Shown here piece after piece: positions 1-8,481 of a stretch of DNA of 36,784 bases. This stretch comes from Spirochaetota bacterium (lineage in GTDB: Bacteria > Spirochaetota > Spirochaetia > Sphaerochaetales > Sphaerochaetaceae): positions 1 to 36,784 of the forward strand of contig CAKJZO010000006.1 in NCBI GenBank assembly GCA_918298275.1. Direction: 5' to 3'. The notes below the pieces were generated by a model, which was not told the DNA's origin, ran no database searches, and saw only the letters and a list, made by a program, of their open reading frames with translations. The position numbers and the translations under genes are program-made. How positions within the stretch are numbered: position 1 is the first letter of the stretch; the number at the start of each line of letters is the position of its first letter.

Positions 1-1
1 T

Positions 2-361
2 TCCGGGGCCCTTGCAGGACTGGGAGCCGCTTTCTTCTACCTGACCGGCTATGAGCAGTGGGAGTGCACCACATCGACTGTTCCGGGCATGGGATTCAAC
101 GGTATTGCCGCAACCTTCCTCGGAGGTCTGAACCCGATAGGAACGATCTTCTCGTCGTTCTTCATCCAGCACATCACCATCGGCGGCGCCAACGTCGACA
201 AGACGATGTACTGTTCCCAGATTTCGGATCTGATCAGCGCACTGATCATCTACCTCTGCGGTTTCGTTCTCTTCCTCAAGACGTTCATGAAGAACGTGAT
301 CCGGAAGAGGGAAGTGAAGCGGACCGGAAAGTACGAAAACTTCAAGCAGGACGGGAGGTAA
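2..361 (+). CDS. ABC transporter permease, BMP/nucleoside type (C-terminal part, cut by window start)
   Basis: The reading frame is open from the first bases and ends at TAA 359-361, so only the last ~119 residues are present. The visible part has small-residue-rich hydrophobic stretches (GALAGLGAAFF, then GIAATFLGG-LNPIGTIFSSFF) and a last membrane segment, followed by a basic cytoplasmic tail. This fits the BPD_transp_2 permeases of BMP-family (purine nucleoside, PnrABCDE-like) ABC importers. The next gene starts 6 bases later and codes for the second permease of such a pair; the ATPase and binding lipoprotein would lie upstream, outside the window. Substrate is inferred from the family only. 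Confidence 0.8.
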   Translation, partial: SGALAGLGAAFFYLTGYEQWECTTSTVPGMGFNGIAATFLGGLNPIGTIFSSFFIQHITIGGANVDKTMYCSQISDLISALIIYLCGFVLFLKTFMKNVIRKREVKRTGKYENFKQDGR

Positions 362-367
362 GAGAGT

Positions 368-1309
368 ATGCTGCTACTGATTCAATACATGTTGATATTT
401 GCATCGATCCTCATCCTGGTTGCCCTGGGCGGCTGTTTCTCCGAGCACTCCGGTGTCATCAACCTCGGTCTTGAAGGAATCATGGTCATAGGATCCCTTG
501 GCGGAGCACTGGCAATGAAGTACCTCCCGCTGACAATTCCTGCAGTGCCGTATGTACTTCTGGTGATTCTCTGCGCCATTGTCTTCGGAGTTGCCTATTC
601 TTCACTCCTGGGCGTTGCTTCAATCAACTTCAAGGCTGACCAGACCATCGTCGGAACTGCCCTGAATATGCTCGGAACCGCAGGTGCCACAGTTGCCGTC
701 AAGGCAATCAACACCGCTGCAAACCCCAATGACGTCTCGTCCATAATCCAGTACATCAACCCGAAGAAGAAGTTCCTAATCAATATGGGCGGCTTCGAGT
801 TCAACTGGTTCATGCTGATAACGCTGATAGTGCTTGTGGTTGCTTATGTGGTTCTCTACAAGACAAGATTCGGACTGCGCCTCATGGCCTGCGGAGAGCA
901 TCCTCAGGCAGCCGATTCGGTTGGAATCAACGTTCACAAGTACCGTTGGGCAGGTGTTCTGATTTCAGGTGCATACGGCGGTCTCGGCGGAATCTGCTAC
1001 ATCCTGGCCGGTGTTTCCGAGTGGAGATTCGAATACGGTGCCGCAGGCTTCGGATTCCTTGCCCTTGCCGTCATGATCTTCGGACAGTGGAAACCCCACA
1101 GAATCGCCCTTGCAGGTCTGCTTTTTGGCTTCTTCAGGGCATTGTCCAACGTCTATTTCGGTTTCCCGTTCCTGGTGAAACTGAATATCCCCGGCAATAT
1201 CTACAACATGATGCCTTACATCATCTCGCTGATAGTGCTTGCCCTGACTTCAAGCCGCTCACGCGCACCGAAGGCAGAGGGTATCCCGTACGATAAAGGT
1301 CAACGATAA
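368..1309 (+). CDS. ABC transporter permease, BMP/nucleoside type
   Basis: This 313-residue polytopic inner-membrane protein is probably the second permease of a nucleoside-type importer. The segment EHSGVINLGLEGIMVIGSLG (about residues 25-45) is the hallmark of BPD_transp_2 permeases of the BmpA/RnsD/PnrE group. Further on are YKTRFGLRLMACGEHPQAAD, the coupling-loop motif that contacts the ATPase, and AYGGLGGICYILAG. Start ATG 368 is preceded by GGGAGG at 353-358, which overlaps the end of the upstream permease, so the two are co-transcribed and probably translationally coupled. A strong terminator follows at 1330-1362. Substrate specificity (nucleosides or another small molecule) cannot be read from the sequence. 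Confidence 0.88.
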   Translation: MLLLIQYMLIFASILILVALGGCFSEHSGVINLGLEGIMVIGSLGGALAMKYLPLTIPAVPYVLLVILCAIVFGVAYSSLLGVASINFKADQTIVGTALNMLGTAGATVAVKAINTAANPNDVSSIIQYINPKKKFLINMGGFEFNWFMLITLIVLVVAYVVLYKTRFGLRLMACGEHPQAADSVGINVHKYRWAGVLISGAYGGLGGICYILAGVSEWRFEYGAAGFGFLALAVMIFGQWKPHRIALAGLLFGFFRALSNVYFGFPFLVKLNIPGNIYNMMPYIISLIVLALTSSRSRAPKAEGIPYDKGQR

Positions 1310-1329
1310 CTGTTGCTCTTATAAACAAT

Positions 1330-1362
1330 AAAGCCCCGGAATTGCCGGGGCTTTCCTTTTTT
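1330..1362 (+). terminator. Rho-independent terminator after the ABC permease operon
   Basis: A perfect 10-bp inverted repeat (AAAGCCCCGG at 1330-1339, CCGGGGCTTT at 1345-1354) with loop AATTG is followed by CCTTTTTT. It ends the plus-strand permease operon. The minus-strand PTS gene ends at 1370, so the hairpin probably also serves that gene, although the U-tract in that direction is interrupted. Confidence 0.93.
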
Positions 1363-1369
1363 GATTCGA

Positions 1370-2446
1370 TTAATTGCCGAGCTTCATGTCTCCGTCCTTG
1401 ACCCAACCGAGCTTTCGGACAAGGGCGTTTATGGCAAAGGCAAGGATCGCCGGAAGGACAATTGCTATCAGCACCAGTCCGATCCAGTCCATGGCTGTGG
1501 GGCTTATTGCAACGGCGCCTCTGGCTATGGCTGCTTCACTGGGGGAAACCCAACCGGTCCAGACTCCTATGGGACCGCACAGTCCGCAGGTTCCCATTCC
1601 GGAGTTGATGGCCGCTCCGTTCATCTGGAGCTTGAAGAGGCAGGTGGCAATAGGTCCGGTGATTGCAGAGGCAAGGGTGGGTGCAATCCAGATTCTTGGG
1701 TTCTTAACAATGTTTCCCATCTGGAGCATCGATGTGCCCAGACCCTGGGAAACAAGGCCTCCCCATCTGTTTTCCCTGAAGGAGATAACGGCAAATCCGA
1801 CCATCTGGGCGCAGCATCCTGCAACGGCAGCTCCGCCTGCAAGGCCCGTAAGCGACAGTACCGAGCAGATCGCAGCAGATGAAATCGGTAATGTAAGCGC
1901 AATTCCGACAAGAACCGATACCGCTATTCCCATCCAGAAGGGCTGGAGTTTGGTCGCCTTGTCAATAACCAGACCGAACGCATTTGCCGCAGATCCGATA
2001 GGTGGGGCGATGAGCTTTGCCAGAGCGACACCTATGAGAATCGTAACTGCAGGTGTTACAAGGATATCGACCTTGGTTTCCTTGCTTACTGCCTTGCCGA
2101 ACTCTGCAGCGACTATTGCAATTATCAGGACTGCAAGCGGTCCGCCCGCACCGCCTTCGGCATTGGCTGCCCAACCTACGGCTGCAAGCGAGAAAAGAAC
2201 CATGGGAGGGGCCTGCAGTGCATAGCCGATGGCGATTGCCATCGCAGGTCCGGATATGGCCATGGCATATGAGCCTATGTCAGTGAGGAACTGTATGTTC
2301 AGCTGCGTTCCTAACGTCCTGATGATTGTTCCGATCAGAAGGGAACAGAAAAGGCCCTGGGCCATTGCCGAAAGGGCATCTATTCCATAGCGCTTGGCTG
2401 AAAACTCGATGTTCTTCCTTTTTAGAAATTCCTTGAACTTGTTCAT
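1370..2446 (-). CDS. PTS EIIC-like membrane protein (PTS_EIIC_2 family)
   Basis: This 358-residue, highly hydrophobic protein resembles the stand-alone PTS sugar transporter subunit IIC family (PTS_EIIC_2). It starts with a short basic cytoplasmic stretch (KFKEFLKRKNIEFSAKRYGI) and then has about nine or ten membrane segments rich in Gly and Ala. A conserved-looking loop, NSGMGTCGLCGPIGVWTG (about residue 280-300), probably lines the substrate site; the two Cys in it are noteworthy. No EIIA, EIIB, HPr or sugar-processing gene lies nearby, so it is an orphan and its substrate is unknown. It ends 60 bases from the convergent ABC operon. Start ATG at 2446 lacks a Shine-Dalgarno site but lies just after a -10 box. 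Confidence 0.75.
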   Translation of the reverse strand: MNKFKEFLKRKNIEFSAKRYGIDALSAMAQGLFCSLLIGTIIRTLGTQLNIQFLTDIGSYAMAISGPAMAIAIGYALQAPPMVLFSLAAVGWAANAEGGAGGPLAVLIIAIVAAEFGKAVSKETKVDILVTPAVTILIGVALAKLIAPPIGSAANAFGLVIDKATKLQPFWMGIAVSVLVGIALTLPISSAAICSVLSLTGLAGGAAVAGCCAQMVGFAVISFRENRWGGLVSQGLGTSMLQMGNIVKNPRIWIAPTLASAITGPIATCLFKLQMNGAAINSGMGTCGLCGPIGVWTGWVSPSEAAIARGAVAISPTAMDWIGLVLIAIVLPAILAFAINALVRKLGWVKDGDMKLGN

Positions 2447-2453
2447 GACTCAG

Positions 2454-2483
2454 AGAATACTTCTTTGAAGTCTTTTTGTTCAA
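2454..2483 (-). promoter_or_regulatory. Promoter of the PTS EIIC-like gene, near-leaderless
   Basis: On the minus strand, TTGAAC (2478-2483) and TATTCT (2454-2459) are separated by 18 bases. Only 7 bases lie between the -10 box and the ATG whose A is at 2446, so the predicted transcript has about a one-base leader. No purine-rich ribosome site is present. Confidence 0.5.
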
Positions 2484-2518
2484 TAGTATGAAGATTGAAT
2501 CAGTTGTTGTAATGGTTC

Positions 2519-2547
2519 TTGAGAGCCTTCCCCATTGGTGGTATTCT
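2519..2547 (+). promoter_or_regulatory. Promoter of ktrB, leaderless geometry
   Basis: TTGAGA (2519-2524), a 17-base spacer and TATTCT (2542-2547) form a sigma70-like promoter. The ATG at 2554 is the seventh base after the -10 box, the usual transcription start position. This supports 2554 as the translation start and predicts a leaderless mRNA. Confidence 0.55.
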
Positions 2548-2553
2548 TTTGTC

Positions 2554-3852
2554 ATGGCAAATTCCAGAAAACAGCTCAAACCCGGCGCAGTCCTAGTATT
2601 GGGGTTTCTTTCCATAATTGTCCTGGGGTCTCTTCTGCTGTTCCTTCCGTTCTCAAGGAAGGCAGGTGCATCCTGCAGCTATCTGGATTGTCTGTTCGTA
2701 GCCGTAAGCTCCGTGTGTGTCACCGGACTTACGACTGTTGACATAGCAACTACATTCACGATATTCGGCAGGGTAGTACTTGCGCTCCTGATTCAGATAG
2801 GAGGGCTTGGATTCGCTTCATTTGCATTGTTCATCCTTTCGCTTCTGGGAAAGAGGCTATCTTTCTCAAGCATGTCTCTTGCAAAGGAAGCGATGAATTA
2901 TGACAGCGGAAAGGGGATAGTGAGTCTTGTAGTCAGCGTCATGCGCCTGGCTTTTGCCATCGAGCTATCCGGTGCGGTACTGCTGTACTTCCCTTACAGC
3001 CGTATCTGTACGGGTTTCTGGAAGGCCGCAGGCATGGCGCTCTTCCATTCGGTATCGGCCTTCAACAATGCAGGCTTTGACCTGAACGGGGATTTCAGTT
3101 CACTGGCCGTGTTCCACGGAAACGTATATGTCAACATCGTGGTTGCAGTGCTTATAATACTGGGCGGACTCGGGTTCTTCGTGATGAGGGATATCATCCA
3201 CAACGGCCGCTGGCAGAAGCTCTCGTTCCACACGAAGATGGTTCTGACCATGACCGCAATTCTTGTCATCGGCGGAATGCTGCTGCTGATTGTCGGCGGA
3301 ACAGGGGTTCTCGATGCATTCTTCCTGTCGGTCTCCGCCAGAACTGCGGGATTCTCGACGATGCCGGTTGAGAACCTTTCCAACAGTTCCTCTCTTGTGA
3401 TGATCTTCCTGATGTTCATCGGTGCAAACCCCGGATCCACGGGAGGCGGAGTGAAGACGACTACGATCTTCGTCATCTTCATTGCAATGGCAACTGTTGT
3501 CTCAGGCAAGAAGCCGACCGTATTCAAGAGACGTATTCCGCAGGACAGCATCATAAAGGCACTGACTGTCTTTGTCATGGCAATCCTTGTAATACTGCTT
3601 GCAACGTTCGGAATAATGCTGGTTGAAGGAAGCAGATTCTCGACGCTCGATATCCTTTTCGAAGTAGTTTCCGCAGCGGCTACCGTCGGACTGTCGAGGT
3701 CGCTGACACCGCTCTTGCACATAGCCAGCAAGATTATGATAATGATCGTGATGTTCTTTGGTCGTCTCGGACCGCTGACCATAATAACAATGTTCACGAA
3801 GGTCAAGCCTGAGCGTCTGGAATATCTTGAGGAGAATGTCCTCATCGGCTGA
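2554..3852 (+). CDS. ktrB: Potassium uptake channel subunit, KtrB/TrkH family
   Basis: This 432-residue membrane subunit forms the K+ pathway of a Ktr/Trk system. The four pore-loop Gly motifs are visible: SVCVTGLTT (about residue 58), SAFNNAGFD, SARTAGFST and AATVGLSRS. The intramembrane gate loop NPGSTGGGVKTTT follows the third pore loop. The N-terminus from residue 1 (LKPGAVLVLGF) fits the family, so I chose ATG 2554. Earlier in-frame starts (TTG 2476, ATG 2488) would add 22-26 residues without family resemblance and would begin upstream of the likely promoter. The regulatory subunit ktrA follows after 12 bases. Confidence 0.92.
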   Translation: MANSRKQLKPGAVLVLGFLSIIVLGSLLLFLPFSRKAGASCSYLDCLFVAVSSVCVTGLTTVDIATTFTIFGRVVLALLIQIGGLGFASFALFILSLLGKRLSFSSMSLAKEAMNYDSGKGIVSLVVSVMRLAFAIELSGAVLLYFPYSRICTGFWKAAGMALFHSVSAFNNAGFDLNGDFSSLAVFHGNVYVNIVVAVLIILGGLGFFVMRDIIHNGRWQKLSFHTKMVLTMTAILVIGGMLLLIVGGTGVLDAFFLSVSARTAGFSTMPVENLSNSSSLVMIFLMFIGANPGSTGGGVKTTTIFVIFIAMATVVSGKKPTVFKRRIPQDSIIKALTVFVMAILVILLATFGIMLVEGSRFSTLDILFEVVSAAATVGLSRSLTPLLHIASKIMIMIVMFFGRLGPLTIITMFTKVKPERLEYLEENVLIG

Positions 3853-3864
3853 TAGGAGGTAGAT

Positions 3865-4542
3865 ATGGCAAGAATTAGTTCTGACATCTACGGCGTCATA
3901 GGCGTCGGTTATTTCGGAAGTGCCGTGGCCCGCACTCTGGCTGCAGCAGGAAAGGGTGTCATTGCCATTGATATTGACCAGGCAAAGCTCAAGGATCTCA
4001 GTCCGTATGTGTCCTCGGTCTATCAGATAGAGAACATTTCCAAGGAAGCTCTGGAAGATGCAGGAATCGGAAACTGCGCTACCGTAATAATCGGAATAGG
4101 CGAGAACATTGAATCCAGTATCCTGGCAGCCCTTGCCTGCATAGAAATCGGAGTTCCCCGCGTAATAAGCAAGGCCGGCAGCAAATCGCACGGAAAGATT
4201 CTCGAGAAGCTCGGTGCTGAGGTGATATTCCCTGAGTTCGATGCCGGCGAACGAATCGCCATGAGCCTTATGAGCAAGGCAAACCTGGACAGACTTCCTA
4301 TTTCGGAAGAGTTTTCAATTGTCAGCCTGGATCTCAATCCGAATTTCGAGGGTAGAACGATCCTGGATCTGAACTGGCGAAAGAAATACAACATCAACGT
4401 CATTGCCCTGATTTCCGGCGGTAAGGCGAATGCCATGATTCTCCCGGATACCATTATTCCGAGAGACGCCAGGGTTGTTCTTGCAGGAAGCAACCAGTCT
4501 CTTGAGAAATTCAGGGAAGTCAATGCCAAGGGGATGGATTAA
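3865..4542 (+). CDS. ktrA: Potassium uptake regulatory subunit, KtrA/TrkA family
   Basis: This 225-residue cytoplasmic protein gates KtrB according to bound nucleotide. An RCK_N Rossmann domain begins with G13-x-G15-x-x-G18 (GVGYFG) and an acidic end of strand two (AIDID), which suggests NAD(H) or adenine nucleotide binding. The last ~80 residues (from about EFSIVSLDL) form an RCK_C domain. With one RCK unit it matches KtrA length, not the duplicated 458-residue E. coli TrkA. The ATG has a strong AGGAGG (3854-3859), typical of an inner operon gene. RCK_C domains of KtrA bind c-di-AMP in some bacteria; a c-di-AMP phosphodiesterase-like protein is encoded at 12613-14790. Confidence 0.92.
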   Translation: MARISSDIYGVIGVGYFGSAVARTLAAAGKGVIAIDIDQAKLKDLSPYVSSVYQIENISKEALEDAGIGNCATVIIGIGENIESSILAALACIEIGVPRVISKAGSKSHGKILEKLGAEVIFPEFDAGERIAMSLMSKANLDRLPISEEFSIVSLDLNPNFEGRTILDLNWRKKYNINVIALISGGKANAMILPDTIIPRDARVVLAGSNQSLEKFREVNAKGMD

Positions 4543-4568
4543 TACTTAAAAAACAATAAGTAAATCCA

Positions 4569-4597
4569 TTGCATTATTATTTAAATGATGTTATCGT
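4569..4597 (+). promoter_or_regulatory. Promoter of ispG, leaderless geometry
   Basis: TTGCAT (4569-4574), a 17-base spacer and TATCGT (4592-4597) precede the ATG at 4604 by 6 bases. There is no Shine-Dalgarno site. An alternative -10 (TATTAT, 4575-4580) exists but lacks a good -35 box. The region between ktrA and ispG also has a weak TACTTA/TAAGTA inverted repeat at 4543-4562. Confidence 0.4.
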
Positions 4598-4603
4598 CTC
4601 AAT

Positions 4604-5641
4604 ATGACCAGAACAGTTAGAGTAGGGTCTCTGACAATAGGCGGAAATTCACCTGTCAGGGTCCAGACTATGTATGACATACCTCTTTCAAAACTCGAGC
4701 CCCGTTTCGAGTCACGCATGGCCGTTCTGAAGGCCATGGGCTGCGACATCATACGCTTTTCATATCCGGATATCAGAGAGCATGACGCACTGTGCAATGT
4801 CGTCAGACTTTGCCCCATGCCTGTAGTAGCAGATATCCATTTCGACTGGCGCAATGCCATGGATGCGATGGACTGCAATGTTGCAAAGATCAGAATCAAT
4901 CCCGGCAACATAGGGGAGAGATGGAAGACAGAGGAAATAGTCAGAAAGGCACTTGATAAGGGCGTTGCAATCCGCATCGGTCTCAACAGCGGTTCATTAC
5001 CCAGAAACGACGGCAAGAAGAGCATGGTCGACCTGATGGTGGATACTGCCCTCGAGTATATTTCCTGGTTCGAGAACCTCGGATTCTACAACACAGTCGT
5101 TTCTCTCAAGGCATCCGACAGCGCTCTTTCCTATGAGGCTGCAAAGGAGTTCTCGAAGAGAAGCGATTATCCCATGCACCTCGGTGTTACCGAAGCCGGC
5201 GGAGTAGTTTCATCCTGCGTCAAATCCACATGGACGCTCGGAAGGCTCCTGGAGCAGGGAATAGGCGGTACTATCCGTTATTCAATAACGGGAAGCATTG
5301 AGGATGAAGTTCAGGCAGGTGCCGAGCTGCTCAGAACACTGGGGATGCGCAAGGGCGGAATGAAGATCGTGTCCTGTCCCATGTGCGGACGCTGCAGCTT
5401 CAACAGCCAGGGATTTCTGAAGGAAGTAGAGCATGAGCTTCTTGCAACCGGCAAAGACATGTGCGTTGCAATCATGGGCTGTCAGGTCAACGGTCCGGGC
5501 GAAGCCAAGGGAGCGGATCTTGCTGTAACCGGAATAGGGAACAAGGTCTACCTCTACAGAAAGGGTGAAATCTATAAGCAGATTGATAGTGCCGATGCCA
5601 AAGCAGAGCTTCTGAAGGCAGTATCAGAGTACGAGATATGA
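4604..5641 (+). CDS. ispG: 4-hydroxy-3-methylbut-2-en-1-yl diphosphate synthase (IspG/GcpE)
   Basis: IspG catalyses the penultimate step of the MEP isoprenoid pathway, reductive conversion of MEcPP to HMBPP on a 4Fe-4S cluster. The protein has 345 residues. The cluster ligands are C258 and C261 in SCPMCGRC and C293 in MGCQVNGPGE; E300 matches the fourth ligand known from the family. The N-terminus (VRVGSLTIGG-SPVRVQTM) and KIRINPGNIG of the TIM barrel are typical. Its stop overlaps the uvrA start (ATGA), so it heads the long operon that follows. The start has no ribosome site and is probably leaderless. The window therefore supports isoprenoid synthesis by the MEP route. Confidence 0.96.
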   Translation: MTRTVRVGSLTIGGNSPVRVQTMYDIPLSKLEPRFESRMAVLKAMGCDIIRFSYPDIREHDALCNVVRLCPMPVVADIHFDWRNAMDAMDCNVAKIRINPGNIGERWKTEEIVRKALDKGVAIRIGLNSGSLPRNDGKKSMVDLMVDTALEYISWFENLGFYNTVVSLKASDSALSYEAAKEFSKRSDYPMHLGVTEAGGVVSSCVKSTWTLGRLLEQGIGGTIRYSITGSIEDEVQAGAELLRTLGMRKGGMKIVSCPMCGRCSFNSQGFLKEVEHELLATGKDMCVAIMGCQVNGPGEAKGADLAVTGIGNKVYLYRKGEIYKQIDSADAKAELLKAVSEYEI

Positions 5642-8463
5642 AAGACAAACTGATAATCAGGGGTGCCAGCGAGCACAACCTCAAGCATGTGGATCTGGAT
5701 CTGGACAAGAACAGCCTCATAGTTATCTCCGGCCTCTCCGGAAGCGGAAAGAGTTCTCTTGCATTCGATACCATATTTGCTGAAGGACAAAGAAGATATG
5801 TTGAATCTCTGAGCTCCTATGCCAGAATGTTCCTCGGCCGTTTGGACAAGCCAGAAGTCGAGCTTATAGAAGGCCTTTCACCTGCTATCGCCATAGAGCA
5901 GAAGACTACCGGAAACAACCCCCGTTCAACCGTCGGTACCGTTACCGAAGTCTATGACTATTACAGACTTCTCTGGGCAAGAATCGGCATTGTCCACTGC
6001 CCGCAGTGCGGAAGGACCATCAGCCGCATGTCCGTTGACCAGATAATCGATGCCATCTACCGCCGCGGCGAAGAAGGCTCAAGAATCATGGTACTTGCTC
6101 CTGTTGCCCTGGGCCGAAAAGGCGAATACAAGAAGGTTCTGGAAGATGCCAAGAAGTCCGGTTATCAGAGAGTACGCATCGACGGACAGATGCACATGCT
6201 GGATGAAAGCTTTGCCCTGGACAAGCAGGTCAAGCATACCATCAGCATTGTTGTCGACCGTCTGATTCTGGAGAAATCCAGCCGTCTGAGGCTTGCAGAT
6301 TCCATAGAGAAATCCACCGACATGACAGGCGGACTAGTGGAGGTCACCTACATAGCCGAGGACAAGTCAGAAAGCTCCGAAATATACTCCGAGCAGAACA
6401 GCTGTCCTCACTGCGGAATCTCCATCGGAGAGGTCCAGCCCAGGCTGTTCTCGTTCAACAATCCCTTCGGTGCATGTCCCGAATGCAATGGCCTCGGTTT
6501 CAAGACCGAGTATGATGAAGATAAGATAATTCCCGATAAGACAAAGAGTTTCGATGAAGGAGCAATTGCATCGCTCAATCCGAATGCAGGGTGGGGACGT
6601 GCAGGCTTCGAGGCTTTTGCAAAGAGCCACGGTTTTACGACCAAGACTCCTTTCAACAAGCTTACTACGGATCAGTACAACGCAGTCCTCTACGGATCAA
6701 GCACCAAGTTCAAGATGGACTATGAAGACAAGATGGGCTCGGTGAGCATCAACAGACGCTGGCATGGAGTCATCAATGACCTCAAGCGCCGCTATGCGGA
6801 AACCGAGAGCGTTGCCATCAGGACCTGGATCAATTCCTTCCAGACCGAGGTGGAGTGCCCGGTCTGTCACGGGGAGAAGCTCAGACCGGAGGCTCTTTCC
6901 GTATTCGTTGGCGGCAAGAACATCAATCAGGCCACAGCGATGAACATCCGCGACAGCTATGATTTCTTCCTCAGCCTGAATCTTACTGAGAACGAGAACA
7001 AGATCGCCTACCAGATAATGAAGGAAATCAAGGCAAGGCTGACATTCCTCAAGAACGTCGGACTGAGCTATCTGACTCTCAACCGCAGCGCCGGCACCCT
7101 CAGCGGAGGCGAAGCCCAGAGAATCAGGCTTGCAACCCAGATCGGGTCTGCTCTCAGCGGAGTGCTTTACGTCCTTGACGAGCCCTCCATCGGCCTGCAC
7201 CAGAGGGACAACCAGAGACTGATCGATACTCTCAAGAATCTCCGTGACATCGGCAACACGGTGCTTGTTGTAGAGCACGACGAGGCGACCATCAGAAACG
7301 CCGATTACGTCGTGGACATGGGTCCCGGGGCAGGCGAGCACGGCGGTTATGTTATTGCACAGGGAACGCCGGAGCAGATAGAGAAAAATCCCGACAGCAT
7401 CACAGGACAGTTCCTTTCGGGCAAGATCCGGATACCGGTTCCTTTCCTCAGAAGACCCGGAAACGGCAAGCATCTGAAGGTCATCGGAGCTACCAAGAAC
7501 AACCTTTATAATGTGGACTTCGATATTCCGCTCGGGAAGCTGGTGGTGCTCACCGGAGTCTCCGGAAGCGGAAAGAGTACGCTTCTGAACCAGATACTAA
7601 CACCAGCCTTAAGAGACAGGTTCAATAAGAAAAAGGAGAGGTTCAATGGCTATCAGGCCATCGAAGGGGCTGAATACCTGGACAAGCTGATTCAGATTGA
7701 CCAGAGCCCGATAGGCAAGACCCCACGTTCGAATCCGGCAACATATGTCGAGGTCTGGGGCCATATCAGAGACCTCTTTGCAAGCCTTCCTGAAAGCAAG
7801 GCCCGAGGTTACAGGGGAGGAAGATTCAGCTTCAATGTACCAGGCGGAAGATGTGAACACTGCCATGGTGACGGAAACATCAAGATCGAGATGAACTTCC
7901 TTCCGGATGTCTATGTCACCTGTGATGTCTGTCACGGCAAGCGCTTCAATCAGGAAACTCTTGCAATCCACTACAAGGGCAAGAGCATTGCCGATGTCCT
8001 GGACATGACAGTCAGCGAGGCGCTTGAGTTCTTCCAGGCGGTTCCGCCCATCAAGAGAAAGCTCCAGACCCTGGAGAGCGTGGGACTTGGCTATATCAAG
8101 CTGGGGCAGAGCGCCCTGACTCTCAGCGGCGGTGAAGCCCAGCGAGTCAAACTGTCCCTGGAACTGAGCAAGATCGGAACGGGCAAGACCCTCTATGTAT
8201 TGGATGAACCCACGACAGGTCTTCACTTTGCGGATATCAAGAAACTGATGGAAGTGGTTGACCGCCTTGTCGAGGCCGGAAACACCGTTGTCATGATTGA
8301 GCATAACCTGGATGTCATCAAACTGGCAGACCATATCATAGACCTGGGACCCGAAGGCGGTGACGGAGGAGGGCATATCGTTGCCCAAGGAACGCCGGAG
8401 GAAGTTTCTCTTTGCAAAGATTCGTATACGGGTTATTATCTGAATAAGATTCTGAATACTTGA
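5638..8463 (+). CDS. uvrA: Excinuclease ABC subunit UvrA
   Basis: This 941-residue protein is the damage-recognition ATPase of nucleotide excision repair and works with UvrB and UvrC, which are not in the window. It has two ABC-type ATPase halves: Walker A GLSGSGKS at 32-39 and GVSGSGKS at 640-647, each with a later LSGGEAQR signature and a DEP Walker B (VLDEPSIGLH, VLDEPTTGLH). Zinc modules are visible: CPQCGR, CPHCG with CPECNG, CPVCHG, and CEHCHG with CDVCHG. Length matches E. coli UvrA. The start overlaps the ispG stop by four bases, which implies translational coupling. Confidence 0.98.
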   Translation: MKDKLIIRGASEHNLKHVDLDLDKNSLIVISGLSGSGKSSLAFDTIFAEGQRRYVESLSSYARMFLGRLDKPEVELIEGLSPAIAIEQKTTGNNPRSTVGTVTEVYDYYRLLWARIGIVHCPQCGRTISRMSVDQIIDAIYRRGEEGSRIMVLAPVALGRKGEYKKVLEDAKKSGYQRVRIDGQMHMLDESFALDKQVKHTISIVVDRLILEKSSRLRLADSIEKSTDMTGGLVEVTYIAEDKSESSEIYSEQNSCPHCGISIGEVQPRLFSFNNPFGACPECNGLGFKTEYDEDKIIPDKTKSFDEGAIASLNPNAGWGRAGFEAFAKSHGFTTKTPFNKLTTDQYNAVLYGSSTKFKMDYEDKMGSVSINRRWHGVINDLKRRYAETESVAIRTWINSFQTEVECPVCHGEKLRPEALSVFVGGKNINQATAMNIRDSYDFFLSLNLTENENKIAYQIMKEIKARLTFLKNVGLSYLTLNRSAGTLSGGEAQRIRLATQIGSALSGVLYVLDEPSIGLHQRDNQRLIDTLKNLRDIGNTVLVVEHDEATIRNADYVVDMGPGAGEHGGYVIAQGTPEQIEKNPDSITGQFLSGKIRIPVPFLRRPGNGKHLKVIGATKNNLYNVDFDIPLGKLVVLTGVSGSGKSTLLNQILTPALRDRFNKKKERFNGYQAIEGAEYLDKLIQIDQSPIGKTPRSNPATYVEVWGHIRDLFASLPESKARGYRGGRFSFNVPGGRCEHCHGDGNIKIEMNFLPDVYVTCDVCHGKRFNQETLAIHYKGKSIADVLDMTVSEALEFFQAVPPIKRKLQTLESVGLGYIKLGQSALTLSGGEAQRVKLSLELSKIGTGKTLYVLDEPTTGLHFADIKKLMEVVDRLVEAGNTVVMIEHNLDVIKLADHIIDLGPEGGDGGGHIVAQGTPEEVSLCKDSYTGYYLNKILNT

Positions 8464-8481
8464 GAGAGTTAATATAACCTG

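Noticed and set aside
58-474. Plus-strand frame overlapping both ABC permeases
   Set aside because: Wrong frame relative to two permeases with clear membrane segments; the product is Arg/His-rich with no motif.
1374-2225. Plus-strand frame of 283 codons opposite the PTS gene
   Set aside because: The minus-strand product has a coherent multi-pass membrane profile and family motifs; the plus-strand one does not, and it would start inside the terminator region.
2476-2553. Earlier start for ktrB at TTG 2476 or ATG 2488
   Set aside because: The extra residues do not look like KtrB and would be upstream of the predicted transcription start; ATG 2554 fits both the family start and the promoter.
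2994-3887. Minus-strand frame opposite ktrB
   Set aside because: It lies opposite conserved KtrB pore loops and shows no own features or ribosome site.
6697-8388. Two long minus-strand frames opposite uvrA
   Set aside because: UvrA is complete on the plus strand; the antisense frames have no family resemblance.
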